DNA from: Laccaria trichodermophora
Taxonomy: Eukaryota > Basidiomycota > Agaricomycetes > Agaricales > Hydnangiaceae
DNA: 56,884 nucleotides
Assembly: GCA_018417955.1 (NCBI GenBank)
Contig: JACTVC010000059.1
Span: 1-56,884 of the forward strand
Direction of reading: 5' to 3'
Positions 1-10,353 of this stretch are shown here, piece after piece (within the stretch, counting starts at the first letter, position 1; each line of letters opens with the position of its first letter). Made by a program: the position numbers and the translations under genes. The notes under the pieces are model-generated. The model did not search any database. It was not told the origin of the DNA and saw nothing but the letters and a program-made list of their open reading frames with translations.

Positions 1-558
1 AAGTTATAAATAAGTATTCTAGATTGGAGTACGATGAGAGATAACTTGTCGGAATAAAGGGGAACCATCCTCTAAGGCTAAGTATTATAAATTTAGCGAT
101 AGTGAATAAGTACTGTAAAGGAAAAGTTTGAAAAGCATGTAGTATACAAATATTCGATTATTAAAACAAAATTAATTAATTAATAAATATTATGTTTCTT
201 AATTAAAATACTTTGTTTTAATAATTAAATGCGGTGAAATAGACCTTGAATTAGTAACTCTATAAGCAGTCGAAATTCTATTATGAATATAAAATATTTA
301 AGAATAACGGCGTACCTTTTGCATAATGGGTCAGCAAGTTAATAGGAGTAGCAAGGTTAAAAGCCCTAGCGAAAGCGACTGGACTATAAATTATTTCTTT
401 ATTTTATAAATAAATATAATAAAAATTATAATAATATACATAGTGATGGATAAGTTACTTCTATTAGACCCGAAGCCAGGTGATCTTACCAAGACCAGAT
501 TATAATGGATCGAACGGTTGAATGTTGCATTATTCTCCGATGAGTTTTGGTAAGCGGT
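1..558 (+). rRNA. rnl: Large subunit rRNA, 5'-truncated first exon in window
   Basis: Mitochondrial 23S-like rRNA. The window opens inside domain I: CTCTAAGGCTAAGTATT is the conserved block near E. coli position 450, and GGCGTACCTTTTGCATAATG with the following GGTCAGCAAG is the conserved domain II block. The true 5' end lies left of base 1. The exon ends at GCGGT 558, which matches E. coli U779. Downstream GCCGC (567-571) can pair with it to form the intron P1 helix with the expected U-G pair at the splice site. The boundary is inferred from alignment by eye to E. coli 23S. Confidence 0.93.
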
Positions 559-2117
559 AGCATTTTGCCGCATTGAAAAGTGATTTTCATTAAAAATCTA
601 GCTCATAACGGTGAAACCTAAGGATTATTTTGCGTAGCTTTTAATCTATGGCAATACCGTGGGAAGTTGTATCATTCTAGAAACATAAATATTTATCCTT
701 AAAGATAAATAGCTTGATATTAACCCCGTAACGACTTTAATTGAAAAATTAAGGCCTTATTTATATATCATTATCACTAGATAAAGTAAAATAAAAAGGC
801 AACACGCTAGCACTCTAAGTTTCAAGTAGTCATGGTTAATTCTTAAAAAAGAAAGAATATATTTAATTTTAACTAAAATTTACAATAAATAAAATATTTA
901 GTTATAAGTCTATACTCTATGTATAATAAGTAATAATCTATCGAAATCTAATATATTTGTAAGTCTGCTGCAAAAAGACATAAAAATAAAAATTAAACTA
1001 AAATAGAATATGAAAAAAAATTATAAATTTACAGGAGATTGGATCTCTGGATTTACTCAATCGGATGGAAGTTTTATAGTATCTTTTTTAAATCAACAAA
1101 AAGGAGTAAGACCTCAGCCTGTATTCAATATAACTCAATCTATTGTTGAATTAGAATTGTTTACGGCTTTACAACAGTATTTAGGAGTAGGAAAAATATA
1201 TAAAAATAGACAAAATGTCGTTTTGTAGTAAAATCTATTGATGAAATAGTAAATGTAATATTACCTTTATTTGATAAACATCCTGTTAGAGGTGGAAAAT
1301 TGTTAGTTTATAATATCTTTAAAGAAGTATCTTTAATGATTAAGGATAAAAAACATTTAACTGTAGAAGGAACTCTTAAAATTTTAAAGTTAGCTTATTT
1401 TATGAATAAAGAAACATCTTTACGAAACGAAGATACTAAAAAAATTCTATTAGAAAAGCTAAGTTCTTTATCTCCATTACTATTGTGCCCAGAAAATTTA
1501 GAATTAGAAATAGCTTCTAAAAGCTTCACAGACACAAGTGATGCTTCGCGCTACGCAGGCACAATAAATCTATTCAATGCACCATTAACAATTGAATTTG
1601 TTAGAGGTTTAGTGGATGGCGATGGTAGCTTTAATGTATCATTCGCTACTACAAGAAGAAGAATAGGAGTTAATTTCACAGTTGTTAATGAGCTTTCTTC
1701 AGTTTCTGTCTTAAATGAACTAGTTGGTTTTTTAATTGCGGGGTTGTGTATAATTTACCATCTGCAGCTGCACGATTTCAGGTGCAATCCGTAGATGAAA
1801 TGGTAAATAAAATAATACCTTTTTTTAAAAACAATATGTTAAATACTTACAAACAAGAACGATTTGAAACAATAGTGAAAGTTTGTGAAATAATTAATGA
1901 TAGAGGTTATTCTGAAGATACAAACTTAAAACAAATTGTAGACTTAGCTTGGGATATGAACAAAGGAAAAAGAAAAATCAGTAAAGAGGAATATTTAATC
2001 AAGTTTTTAAATAATAAATAATAGTTAAAATTTAATAAAAATTAACCTACAATTACCGTAGAGTTGAAGGTATAGTCTGAACTGTATCGAAAGATACAGA
2101 ATAACAAAAAAAAATTG
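559..2117 (+). other. Group I intron rnl-i1 (E. coli 23S position ~779/780)
   Basis: Group I intron in domain II of rnl. The 5' exon ends in T, the intron ends in G at 2117, and joining restores GCGGT-GAAATGCCAATC, the counterpart of GGGGU-GAAAGGCCAAUC in E. coli. P1 forms between GCGGT and GCCGC. An S-like segment (AAGGTATAGTCTGAAC, 2068-2083) lies near the 3' end, as expected for P7. It carries a broken LAGLIDADG gene at 1010-2021. The 12-mer TGCGTAGCTTTT, part of the dispersed repeat set, lies inside the intron near 632. Confidence 0.85.
1010..2021 (+). pseudogene. Broken LAGLIDADG homing endonuclease of rnl-i1
   Basis: Remnant of a double-motif LAGLIDADG homing endonuclease, an enzyme that cuts intronless alleles to spread the intron. 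Motif 1 is WISGFTQSDGSF (residues 11-22 after ATG 1010). Motif 2 is FVRGLVDGDGSF, encoded near 1597-1632 in another frame. The frame breaks near 1225, after KIYKNRQNV, and again near 1740, where the third part (SVDEMVNKIIPFF and onward, to 2021) resumes. Each part is recognisable and the order is right, so at least two frameshifts have inactivated it. Between the two motifs lies an in-frame copy of a short repeat (1527-1569) that is shared with nad2. Sequencing error could mimic the frameshifts, but the inserted repeat is independent support for decay. Confidence 0.85.
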
Positions 2118-4007
2118 GAAATGCCAATCTGACCTGGTGCTAGCTGGTTTTCTACCGAAACATATTTAAGTATGATGTCTACAAATAATATAAAAACAGA
2201 AATTTATGGAGGTACAGCAAGGCAATTCCCAACAAATTTAAGGTAAAACAAAAATTCTTTTCTTGTTTTATATTTTTATTATTATTTTTATAATAATAAA
2301 AATTCTATTTATAAGATAAAATAATTTATATTAAATTAACAGACACAATAAGTAGCCTTATCTGCGTTCAGGTTGCGGGGATCTAGAAAATCTTACCTTT
2401 GGAAGCGAATCTCGGAATTACATAAATTGATGGTAGATATTCAGACTGCTCATGCTAAGTTGGGCAGTCAAGACGGAAACAGCCGAGAACACTGATCAAG
2501 GTCCCAAATGATTGTTAAGTGAAATTAAGGACGTAGCAATATCGAATACAGCTGTGAAGTGAGCCTGGCAGTCGCTACTTATAATGATCGTATGTAACAA
2601 CGCATCAGCAGTCTAGATAGTAGCGCCGAAAATTTAACGGGTCTTAAACAATCAACCGATATCGTGTTGGTTAATAATAATAAATTTGTTATTAATCTAG
2701 GTAGTAGAACATTCAGTAAAACTTTAAATCAAATAGTGTTTCATTATTTTGTAGGATACTGAAGAGAGAATGCTGACATGAGTAACGTAAAAAGAAGTTA
2801 TAATACTTCTCGCCGAATACGAAAGGGTTGCAAATAGGAAAGGTTAATCCGTTTTGTTTTAATGCGGCCTCTAAGGGATGTAGCTAAAGCTACTACTGAT
2901 GAGTCTATAATAGAAAGTCTAATATTTAAAAAATAGACCAGGAAATTAATATTATATTACTACCGTACCCTAAACCGACACAGGTTCGTAGGTAGAGAAT
3001 ACTAAGGCGTAGAGCTAAAAGTTGTTAAGGAACTCGGCAAGATCTCCTCCTAAGTTTGACGACAAGAGGGACCGTTATAAGCTAGTTTATTTATATTCTT
3101 TGCGTAGCTTTTTAAATTAATTTAAATTAATATTGACTTGCTATGCTACCATAAAAAAATAACTTATAATGGTGACACAAAATCGGAGGCCACGACTGTT
3201 TACTAAAAACACAACACAGTGCAATCATTAATATGATAGTATACTGTGTGAAATTTGCCCGATGCCATTAATATAAGAGCGATCATGGTTTTCTGTGATT
3301 AATCGAAAATCTGGTTAATAGCGGTCTTAACTATGAGGATCCTAAGGTAGCAAAATAAATTGGCCTTTAAATGAGGTCCGGTATCAATAATGTAACGATG
3401 GTCTCACTGTCTCTACAACTTGCTCAGTGAAATTGAATTACGCGTGCAGATGCGCGTTGCCTTCAGGGGGACGGGAAGACCCTATGCAGCTTTACTGTAG
3501 TTAGTTATCATATAAATCTAGAACAATCAAAATTAATAGTGAATAGGTAAGTCGATAGACAAATAGTGGAAACCTTAAAATTCTGATTGGGTTTATGTTT
3601 ACCTTAAATTTAATAAAAAAAGGGATAGTTTACTAATTGGCAGTTTGACTGGGGCGGTCGTCTTTAATAGAGTAGCAAAGTACATCCAAATATTTCATTT
3701 AAAACTAAAAATTTATTGTTTTATAAATTTTATTACAAAAAACTTTATTTTAGTATAATTTAAAGTAATAATTAATTTTAATTAATTAACATTCTAAATT
3801 TTTCTTTCTAATCATTAATTTTATAAGGTATAGCTAGAAATTGAATGGAGATCAATCAACCAGTGAAGGGTTGCGCAGAGTTCAATGGCGATAAGCATGC
3901 TTAACTGAAAGACCTAAAAGTCGCACAGATACGTAAGTAGGGCATAGTGACCCCTCGCTATAATATGGGATAGACGGGGATCAATTGATAAAAGTTACGC
4001 TAGGGAT
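2118..4007 (+). rRNA. rnl: Large subunit rRNA, second exon
   Basis: Carries domain II to domain V of rnl. Landmarks are GCTAGCTGGTTTTCTACCGA (2140-2159), the block around GGATCCTAAGGTAGCAAAAT (3337-3356, near E. coli 1930) and GGGGGACGGGAAGACCCTAT (near 3465). No intron sits at the common omega site near E. coli 1931. Variable domains are expanded with AT-rich sequence. One of them contains TGCGTAGCTTTTT (near 3101), the same 12-mer found dispersed in the gaps, so the repeat has entered a tolerated rRNA loop. The exon ends at GGGAT 4007, equivalent to E. coli U2449. Confidence 0.93.
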
Positions 4008-5163
4008 AATGTTTGTTGTCCTCTACTGTTGTAAAGCAGTAGTAATAAACTGGGTGAATTGCAAAGACCACTTATTTAATTAAGTAAATTTGCAGCGAAG
4101 CTTATTTCTACATAATTTAATTTCGAAATAAGAACGTTCAACGACTAGAAAGTGAGTAATGTAAACAATAATCTTTCCACGAGCGCCCGGCATCTTTAAT
4201 ATAAAATATAAAATAGTTAATGGATTAAAAAGTTGTGTTATCTCCGATTAAACCTGAACATGTTAATCTAATCCTATGTATTTGTCAGTCTGCTGCTAAG
4301 ATAATGATAGAATATTATAATAGAATTAAAAAAACATGAACAAAAAAATTTTAAAAAACGAAATTATAGGACTAGGTCCTAATAGTAACAAAGTTAAAGA
4401 ATATAAAAATAGTCTGATAGAGTGGACTAAAAATCAAAAGGAAGCAGCTATAGGATTATTACTTGGTGATGTAAGTCTACAATCTCAAAACGAAGGTAAG
4501 ACTTATAGAATTAAATTTGAATGGGGTGATAGAAACAAAGCATATGCTATGCATGTCTTTCAATTGTTTGATGAGTGGATATTATCTCAGCCGCATAAAA
4601 ATTCTCGAATTAGCCCTAATGGTAATATTGTAATTAATTGGGGTTTTCAGACTATTAGCCATAAGGCTTTTAATTATTTAGCTGATTTATTTCTAAAACA
4701 AAAACATAAAGGCATAGTAGAAAATCTTATACTCGATCATTTAACTCCTAGAAGTTTAGCTTACTGGTTCATGGACGACGGTGGAAAATTGGATTATAAT
4801 AAAAATTCCAAGAATTATAGCGTTGTTTTAAACACCCAAAGTTTTACTAATTTAGAAGTTGAGTTAATGTCTGAACAATTAAGTAGCAAGTTTAACTTGC
4901 TATGTGAAGTACGTTCAAATAAAAACAAAAAAATTATCGTTATAAAAAATTCAAGCTATTAAGCTTTTTATAATTTAATTGACCCTTATTTAGTAAATGA
5001 AATGAGATACAAACTACCCTATGATTATAATATACGTACAGAATAATAACTATTTAATATTAATTTTAATATTAGCAATAATATTTAAAGATGATGACAT
5101 AGTCTGAACTTACCTGTGAAGGTAAGAAGTAATAATTAAAAAAAAATTACAATAACAGAATTG
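4008..5163 (+). other. Group I intron rnl-i2 (mL2449 site)
   Basis: Group I intron at the peptidyl-transferase centre. Joining 4007 to 5164 restores GGGAT-AACAGGCTGATC, identical to the E. coli 2445-2460 sequence. The 5' exon GGGAT pairs with GTCCT (4018-4022) as P1 with a U-G pair, and the intron ends in G. It hosts a LAGLIDADG gene at 4336. The segment ATGACATAGTCTGAACTTAC near 5093 is the expected P7 3' strand region. Confidence 0.88.
4336..5046 (+). pseudogene. LAGLIDADG homing endonuclease with premature stop (rnl-i2)
   Basis: Homing endonuclease of the single-chain LAGLIDADG_2 type (I-SceI-like layout). The first motif is AAIGLLLGDVSLQ (about residues 37-49) and the second is LAYWFMDDGGK (about residues 140-150), with the catalytic Asp present in both. 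An in-frame TAA at 4960-4962 follows IKNSSY, giving 208 residues. The same frame then continues with family-like sequence (FYNLIDPYLVNEMRYKLP) to a second stop at 5044-5046, so the gene most likely lost about 28 C-terminal residues by a nonsense change. Residual activity is possible because both motifs are upstream of the stop. Confidence 0.8.
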
Positions 5164-5785
5164 AACAGGCTGATCGCGGACGAGAGTACACATTGTCTCC
5201 GCGGTTTGGCACCTCGATGTCGACTCATCCTATCCTCCGGGGGAAGAAGCTTGGAAGGGTTCGGCTGTTCGCCGATTAAAAGGGTACGTGAGTTGGGTTT
5301 AATACGACGTGAGTCAGTATGGTCCCTATCTTCTGGAGGAATAATAGTAAAAAGGGGCAGACCTTCTAGTACGAAAGGATCAATAGGCTGTGTTTCTCTA
5401 GTGTACCAATTGTTTGTAATTTTTTTTTAATTAAAAAAATATGAATGCATAGTTGGGTAGCCACAAACATAATAGATAAGTGCTGAATGTCTATAAAGCA
5501 AGAATCTAACCCCTAGATACTAATATGGCTAATAATATTAATTATTGTTATGATGGGGCGGCTTATTATTAATAAATAAGCAACTCCAACAAAATAAGTA
5601 ACATTTAATTTATTTTTGTTTATTTATATTTATATTTATATTTATATTTATATTTATAAAGGATACTAGTTAAATTAATAATTAAAATGAAAGCCGGTAA
5701 TTAAGAAATAGAACATTTCTAGATAGGTTGCAAATGTACGTACTGTAAAGTATTCAGTTTAGCAATACTAATTTATAAAAATACT
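5164..5785 (+). rRNA. rnl: Large subunit rRNA, 3' exon
   Basis: Domains V-VI. It includes TTTGGCACCTCGATGTCGAC (near 5205), the sarcin-ricin loop block TAGTACGAAAGGATCAATAG (5368-5387) and the terminal AGCCGG...GCAATACTAAT pairing. The 3' end near 5785 is estimated from the E. coli end and could be off by about 20 bases. A variable loop at about 5630-5658 is a run of a TTTATA 6-mer. An open frame through this exon is not a gene. Confidence 0.9.
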
Positions 5786-5854
5786 TGATGTTTTTGATTG
5801 TTTATATATAAAATAGTAATTTACTTTTCTTTAATTTAATTTTACTTTACTAGT

Positions 5855-5908
5855 GATAATGATAATGATAATGATAATGATAATGATAATGATAATGATA
5901 ATGATAAT
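5855..5908 (+). repeat. Tandem repeat, GATAAT x 9
   Basis: Nine perfect copies of GATAAT in the rnl-trnM gap. The reverse-complement motif (ATCATT/ATTATC) also recurs at 13522-13557 and 39500-39558, so the same 6-mer has expanded at separate loci. Confidence 0.9.
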
Positions 5909-5990
5909 TATTTATGTTAAATAATAAAACAAGGTATGTAATACTAAAAGATAGTATAATTATTATATTATAAAATGATTATTCACAAGA

Positions 5991-6062
5991 GCGAAATAGT
6001 GTAAAATGGATAGCACTATAGCCTCATGAGCTGTCAACTCAGGTTCGAGCCCTGATTTCGCT
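5991..6062 (+). tRNA. trnM: tRNA-Met (CAT)
   Basis: Acceptor GCGAAAT pairs with ATTTCGC. Anticodon stem ATAGC/GCTGT encloses loop CTCATGA, anticodon CAT. T arm contains GGTTCGAGCCC. One of two CAT tRNAs in the window; which of them is the initiator was not decided. Confidence 0.88.
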
Positions 6063-6945
6063 ATAATATTTTTATTCTTAAAATTTACTATTCCTGCGTA
6101 GCGATGACTCAGCAGTAGTTGCTAGCGAAGCAGCCACAACCAGAAGCAAAGGCAAAAATTGCTAGTAGCGATTCTAATAAGTAGCAGAAGAAATTTTCTG
6201 CGTAGCTATTTGAAAAATCTCACTTTTTTGTACTTAGACTAGCTAGTTTTTATTTGTAGTTGTAGTAGTAAATACCACAACTACAACCATAACAAGCAAG
6301 TATACGCAAGTAGTATCGCTACTTAAGTATCGCTACGCAGGCACAAGTGCTAGAATTATAATAACCAATAAAAGCTACGCAAAAAAACAATTGCATTTAT
6401 TCTGTATTTAGCATTGCTTACTATGATTGCAAGCTAACCAATCAAAGCTTTAAAAAACTACTTGCTTTATGAATCGCTAGGCACAATAAAAAACTACGTG
6501 CTACTTCTTGTGTAGCAAAGCAACCGTAGCCTTCTTGCTACTTATGGATCCGTTCAAACTTGCTACTTCAAACTTGCTACTTATGGTAGCGAAGCAAGGC
6601 ACAATAAAATTATTATTAAAAAAGCTACTTATGATTCAAAAAATAAATTAAAAGAACAAGTAAAAGTAAAACTTATTAATAAAAAAAACTACTTTTATCT
6701 ACTTTTTCGATTAATAAGGAGCAGAATCGCTAGGCACAATAAAAATACTTATAATCAAGAAACAAACTTACTATTGCGTTTATTATAATATAATTGTAGC
6801 AAGACTGAATTAATAAAGAAGCTAGCCCTACGTAGTACGTAGTACGTAGTACGTAGTACGTAGTTCGTAGTTCGTAGATTTTCTTTGCTAAGCAGCATAG
6901 CTTTGATTAAAAAAATATAAATAATTAGTATTTACAGGGAAAGTT
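6063..6945. repeat. Intergenic repeat region upstream of nad2
   Basis: No gene seen. It holds an H1 hairpin at 6256-6287, H5 copies (near 6370), many fragments such as AATCGCTAGGCACAATAAAA, and a tandem run of the 7-mer ACGTAGT at 6830-6878 that drifts to TCGTAGT at its right end. The 60 bases directly before nad2 are plain AT-rich sequence. Confidence 0.75.
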
Positions 6946-8895
6946 ATGATTTTTATCTCTATCTTAACATTAATAGTGGCTAAGGCCCTACCTTTAATAC
7001 ACATATCAACAATACATTTTACTAGAGTATCGGCTATAATATTCATTTTTTCTGGAGTATTAACTTTTAATACTTTTTATATTCAGTCAATTGGATCGGG
7101 ACTTGGTATATATAGCGGATTATTTCAAATTAATATCATTAACCAAACAATGGAAATATTTATATATTTTATTGGTTCATTAATATTAATTGCTTGGCCT
7201 TTAATATTAAACAATAATACAAATATTGTACCTACTTTTGCCCCAGTAAATAATCACACAATTATAAATACAAATATTTTACCGACACTTGTGTCTATGT
7301 CTTCTGTGTCTCCTGTGTCTTCTGTGTCTTCTGTGGCAGCTGTGCTGCAACAGCAGCCACAAAACAATTATATCAGTGTAAATATCAGTAATAAAGAAAA
7401 TACACAATATTCCACAGATTATTCTTTAATAGTCTTATTTAGTACATTAGGATCTTCCTTATTAATCTCTAGTTATGATTTAATCTCCATGTATTTAAGT
7501 ATAGAATTACAATCTTTTGGATTATATGTCTTATCAACTTTATATAGAGATTCAGAATCATCTACCAATGCCGGATTAAAGTATTTTTTATTAGGTGGTT
7601 TATCTTCCTGTTTAATCTTATTAGGAAGTGGTTTAATCTACTCTTATACCGGAATAACAAATTTTGAATCTTTATATCATTTAATATCAGTATCAGAATT
7701 AAATTATATTATTCAAGGATTAAGTTTAGGTTTAATTATTATTTTAATTGGATTTTTATTTAAAATATCTGCTGCACCTTTACATAATTGGTCTCCAGAT
7801 GTATATGATGAAACACCGACAATAGTAACAATTTGGTTAACAATTATGCCAAAAATAGCTATAATTTTATTATTATTAGAAATTCAAAGCCAAATAATGA
7901 GTATAGATGGATTAACTCCATTATTAAATAGCGGCACAACAAATGGTTATCAAGATTATTCTAATCTTGGTGACACATTTACCCGAATTACACTATATGA
8001 AAAAGAAATTAGTCAAAGTTTAATGAGTCCTTTAAATATTATAGTTGTGCCTAGTGCAAATATTATTTCAATATTAAAAAACTTATTTTTAATAAGTTCT
8101 ATTTTATCTTTAATAATAGGAACAGTCGTAGGATTAGCTCAAACAAGAATAAAAAGATTATTTGCTTATAGTACAATATCTCATATTGGTTTTATATTAT
8201 TAGCTTTAGCTATTAATACAGAACAATCTATAGACTCTTTATTATTTTATATTATACAATATACCATTACAAATTTAAATGTTTTTTTAATACTCTTAGC
8301 TTTAAGTTACCATTTAACCTCTCTGGTGCCAGAATCAGTAAAAGATATAAGATATATTACTGAATTAAAAGGTCAATTTTTTATTAATCCTATATTAAGT
8401 TTAAGTTTCTCAATTTGTTTATTTTCTATGGCTGGTATCCCTCCCTTAATTGGATTTTTTTCTAAACAATTTGTTTTATATTCAGCATTAGAAAGCGGAT
8501 ATTATTTTATCAGTATAATAGCTATAATAGTAAGTGTTATAAGTGCTTCTTATTATTTAAAAATTATTAAAGTTCTTCATCTTGTGCCTACAATGCAAGC
8601 GCAAGCAGAAAACAGCACAATCGTAGACCATACAACTAGTGAATACAAAGCAACTGAAAACTTGGTTGTAAATACCACTGCCGATATTATTGTGCCTATT
8701 AATTTAAGTAATAATTTAAATTATAAACAAAGCATTGCAGACACAAGTTATGCTTCGCAAGGAACAATAAATTTAACAAATTTTCACAGTTTTTTAATAT
8801 CAAGTTTAACTTTATCTATTGTATTTTTTATTTTTAAACCTTCTATTATCTTAAATAGTACACAATTACTATCTTTATCTTTATTTAATAGTTAA
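6946..8895 (+). CDS. nad2: NADH dehydrogenase subunit 2, with extra insertions
   Basis: Membrane-arm subunit of respiratory complex I in the inner mitochondrial membrane; proton translocation. Many membrane segments are visible. The core motifs LFKISAAPLHNWSPDVYDE (about residues 272-290) and TRIKRLFAYSTISHIGFILL are typical of Nad2. At 649 residues it is longer than the roughly 530-580 I would expect for agaricomycetes. The extra length sits in hydrophilic stretches: residues about 88-150 include a serine/valine repeat (SSVSPVSSVSSVAAV), and near residue 598-609 is ADTSYASQGTIN, encoded by a dispersed repeat. ATG 6946 starts a hydrophobic N-terminus. The stop overlaps the nad3 start by one base (TAATG). 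No introns. Confidence 0.96.
   Translation: MIFISILTLIVAKALPLIHISTIHFTRVSAIIFIFSGVLTFNTFYIQSIGSGLGIYSGLFQINIINQTMEIFIYFIGSLILIAWPLILNNNTNIVPTFAPVNNHTIINTNILPTLVSMSSVSPVSSVSSVAAVLQQQPQNNYISVNISNKENTQYSTDYSLIVLFSTLGSSLLISSYDLISMYLSIELQSFGLYVLSTLYRDSESSTNAGLKYFLLGGLSSCLILLGSGLIYSYTGITNFESLYHLISVSELNYIIQGLSLGLIIILIGFLFKISAAPLHNWSPDVYDETPTIVTIWLTIMPKIAIILLLLEIQSQIMSIDGLTPLLNSGTTNGYQDYSNLGDTFTRITLYEKEISQSLMSPLNIIVVPSANIISILKNLFLISSILSLIIGTVVGLAQTRIKRLFAYSTISHIGFILLALAINTEQSIDSLLFYIIQYTITNLNVFLILLALSYHLTSLVPESVKDIRYITELKGQFFINPILSLSFSICLFSMAGIPPLIGFFSKQFVLYSALESGYYFISIIAIIVSVISASYYLKIIKVLHLVPTMQAQAENSTIVDHTTSEYKATENLVVNTTADIIVPINLSNNLNYKQSIADTSYASQGTINLTNFHSFLISSLTLSIVFFIFKPSIILNSTQLLSLSLFNS
8736..8772 (+). 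repeat. Dispersed repeat inserted in frame in nad2
   Basis: The sequence AGACACAAGTTATGCTTCGC followed by AAGGAACAATAAAT matches the rnl-i1 endonuclease insert at 1527-1569 (same AGACACAAGT, ATGCTTCGC and ACAATAAAT blocks). It lies in the C-terminal hydrophilic loop before the last membrane helix, with the frame kept open. Confidence 0.75.
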
Positions 8896-9272
8896 TGAAT
8901 AATTTATTTTTTCTTTTTATTTTTGTTCCAATTTTATCCTTTATATTACTAGCTTTAAATGTTTTATTAGCTCCTCATAAACCGGATGAAGCTAAAGTTT
9001 CTGCCTATGAATGTGGATTTACGCCAATATATGGACAAACTAGATCGACATTTCAAATTCACTTTATGATTGTAGCATTATTATTCTTAATTTTCGATCT
9101 TGAAATTTTATTATTATTCCCGCTTGCTGTTTCATTATATCAAGTGTCTACTTTTGGATTTACAATTGGAATCGTATTCTTTATTGTTTTAACTATTGGT
9201 TTTGTATTAGAAATTGGATCTGGTGCTATATCTCTTGCTAATTTTGAAGTGAAAATTAATTCTAATAAATAA
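8895..9272 (+). CDS. nad3: NADH dehydrogenase subunit 3
   Basis: Small membrane subunit of complex I near the quinone site. 125 residues, with the conserved loop KVSAYECGFTP (about residues 35-45), including the family's conserved Cys, and three membrane segments including FLIFDLEILLLFPLA. It overlaps nad2 by one base, implying a dicistronic transcript as in other fungi. No intron and no repeat insertion. Confidence 0.97.
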   Translation: MNNLFFLFIFVPILSFILLALNVLLAPHKPDEAKVSAYECGFTPIYGQTRSTFQIHFMIVALLFLIFDLEILLLFPLAVSLYQVSTFGFTIGIVFFIVLTIGFVLEIGSGAISLANFEVKINSNK

Positions 9273-9786
9273 CTAAAATAAAATAAAAATTAGCTACGCA
9301 GAATAACTAATATTTATTCCCCCTAAAGCTAAAGACTAAATAATAAAGACTAAATAATAAAGACTAAAGACTAAAGACTAAAGACTAAAGACTAAAGACT
9401 AAAGAGATATTAAAAATCATGTACTACATCTTTTTATTAATATTAAAAAAACTACGTAGGGTGGCTATGCAAGCTAGCAAAAATATGGTGGGTGTTAAAA
9501 CAATAATATGTTTTAGGTTAATTGTTAGCGACTTAGAAATAAGCAGGTAAATTTTTTTAGAATAGAATTCTAGTTACTCTCCGCGCTTCTGGCGGAGCAA
9601 GAGTTAGTTATAATAATAGTAAGCTTATTAAGCCATAGATTTCATAAAATAAGTGAATAAATAGTTAAAATAAAATAAAAAAATAAAATAAAATTATTTT
9701 ACTTTATTTTAAAGCTACTTTTTTGTTTGCTTCTTATCAATCGCTACTTTTTAGAATCAGAAAAAAAAAATCAATGTATAGAAAAA
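9273..9786. repeat. Intergenic region with TAAAGAC tandem repeats
   Basis: No intact gene. Positions 9324-9405 are a run of TAAAGAC units alternating with TAAATAA. The hairpin CTCCGC...GCGGAG lies at 9579-9598. Confidence 0.75.
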
Positions 9787-10353
9787 TGGACGATTTAAAA
9801 AATTACTTAAACACTATGGATAATACTATTGATAAATAAGAAATATTTTATTCTGTTAATGTTAGAAAAGGGTGAGGTTAATACTAAACCTAAAGATTCA
9901 TTAAATATAATCAATAATTATCAAACGGATCCATCAACAACAAATATTGTGCCTAGAAACATTTGCTAAGGTAAATAAAACAGCTGATACTATTTTGGAC
10001 TTATTAAATAATTAAAAAAAAAATAAATTTAATAGTGATAATACTATTATAAATGCTATAAATGAAAATTAAACAGTATCTGGATACTTTATCTGTGAAG
10101 ACACAAGGAAATTTGTTTAGTCATAAATATTGCTTCTAGTTTGTTTATTCTTACTTGTATTATAAGTATTTTATTTGCCATTTCAGGTAATTACTTAATA
10201 GAAAAATTTTCATTAGAACAAAAATTAATTATAATTATCCCTAAAAAAAGAAAGAATAAAAAAGCAAGCCTTACCAGTAGCAAAGCAATAACTAGTAATT
10301 GTATCCAACAATTGCTAACACTCCTTGCACTAACAAAAAAAAAATTCCCTTAA
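9787..10353 (+). pseudogene. Decayed plasmid-type ORF remnant
   Basis: Fragments of coding sequence in several frames. A short open stretch begins at 9787 (MDDLKNYLNTMDNTIDK, then a stop). The longest piece, about 10141-10353, encodes a membrane segment (FILTCIISILFAISGNYLI) followed by a basic tail (KKRKNKK). The pattern of a hydrophobic segment, then GNYLIEKF, then a charged tail resembles hypothetical proteins I associate with fungal mitochondrial plasmids. That likeness is from memory and unproven. There is no continuous frame, so any gene here is dead. The tail runs into repeat-derived sequence after 10262. Confidence 0.35.

Noticed and set aside
391..573. Minus-strand 60-codon frame
   Set aside because: Shadow of rnl exon 1 and the intron start; no protein character.
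3337..3360. Possible omega-site intron in rnl
   Set aside because: The exon reads continuously through CCTAAGGTAGCAAAAT, so no intron is present there.
5161..5430. Open frame of 89 codons on the plus strand
   Set aside because: It lies entirely in conserved rnl domain V-VI sequence, including the sarcin-ricin loop.
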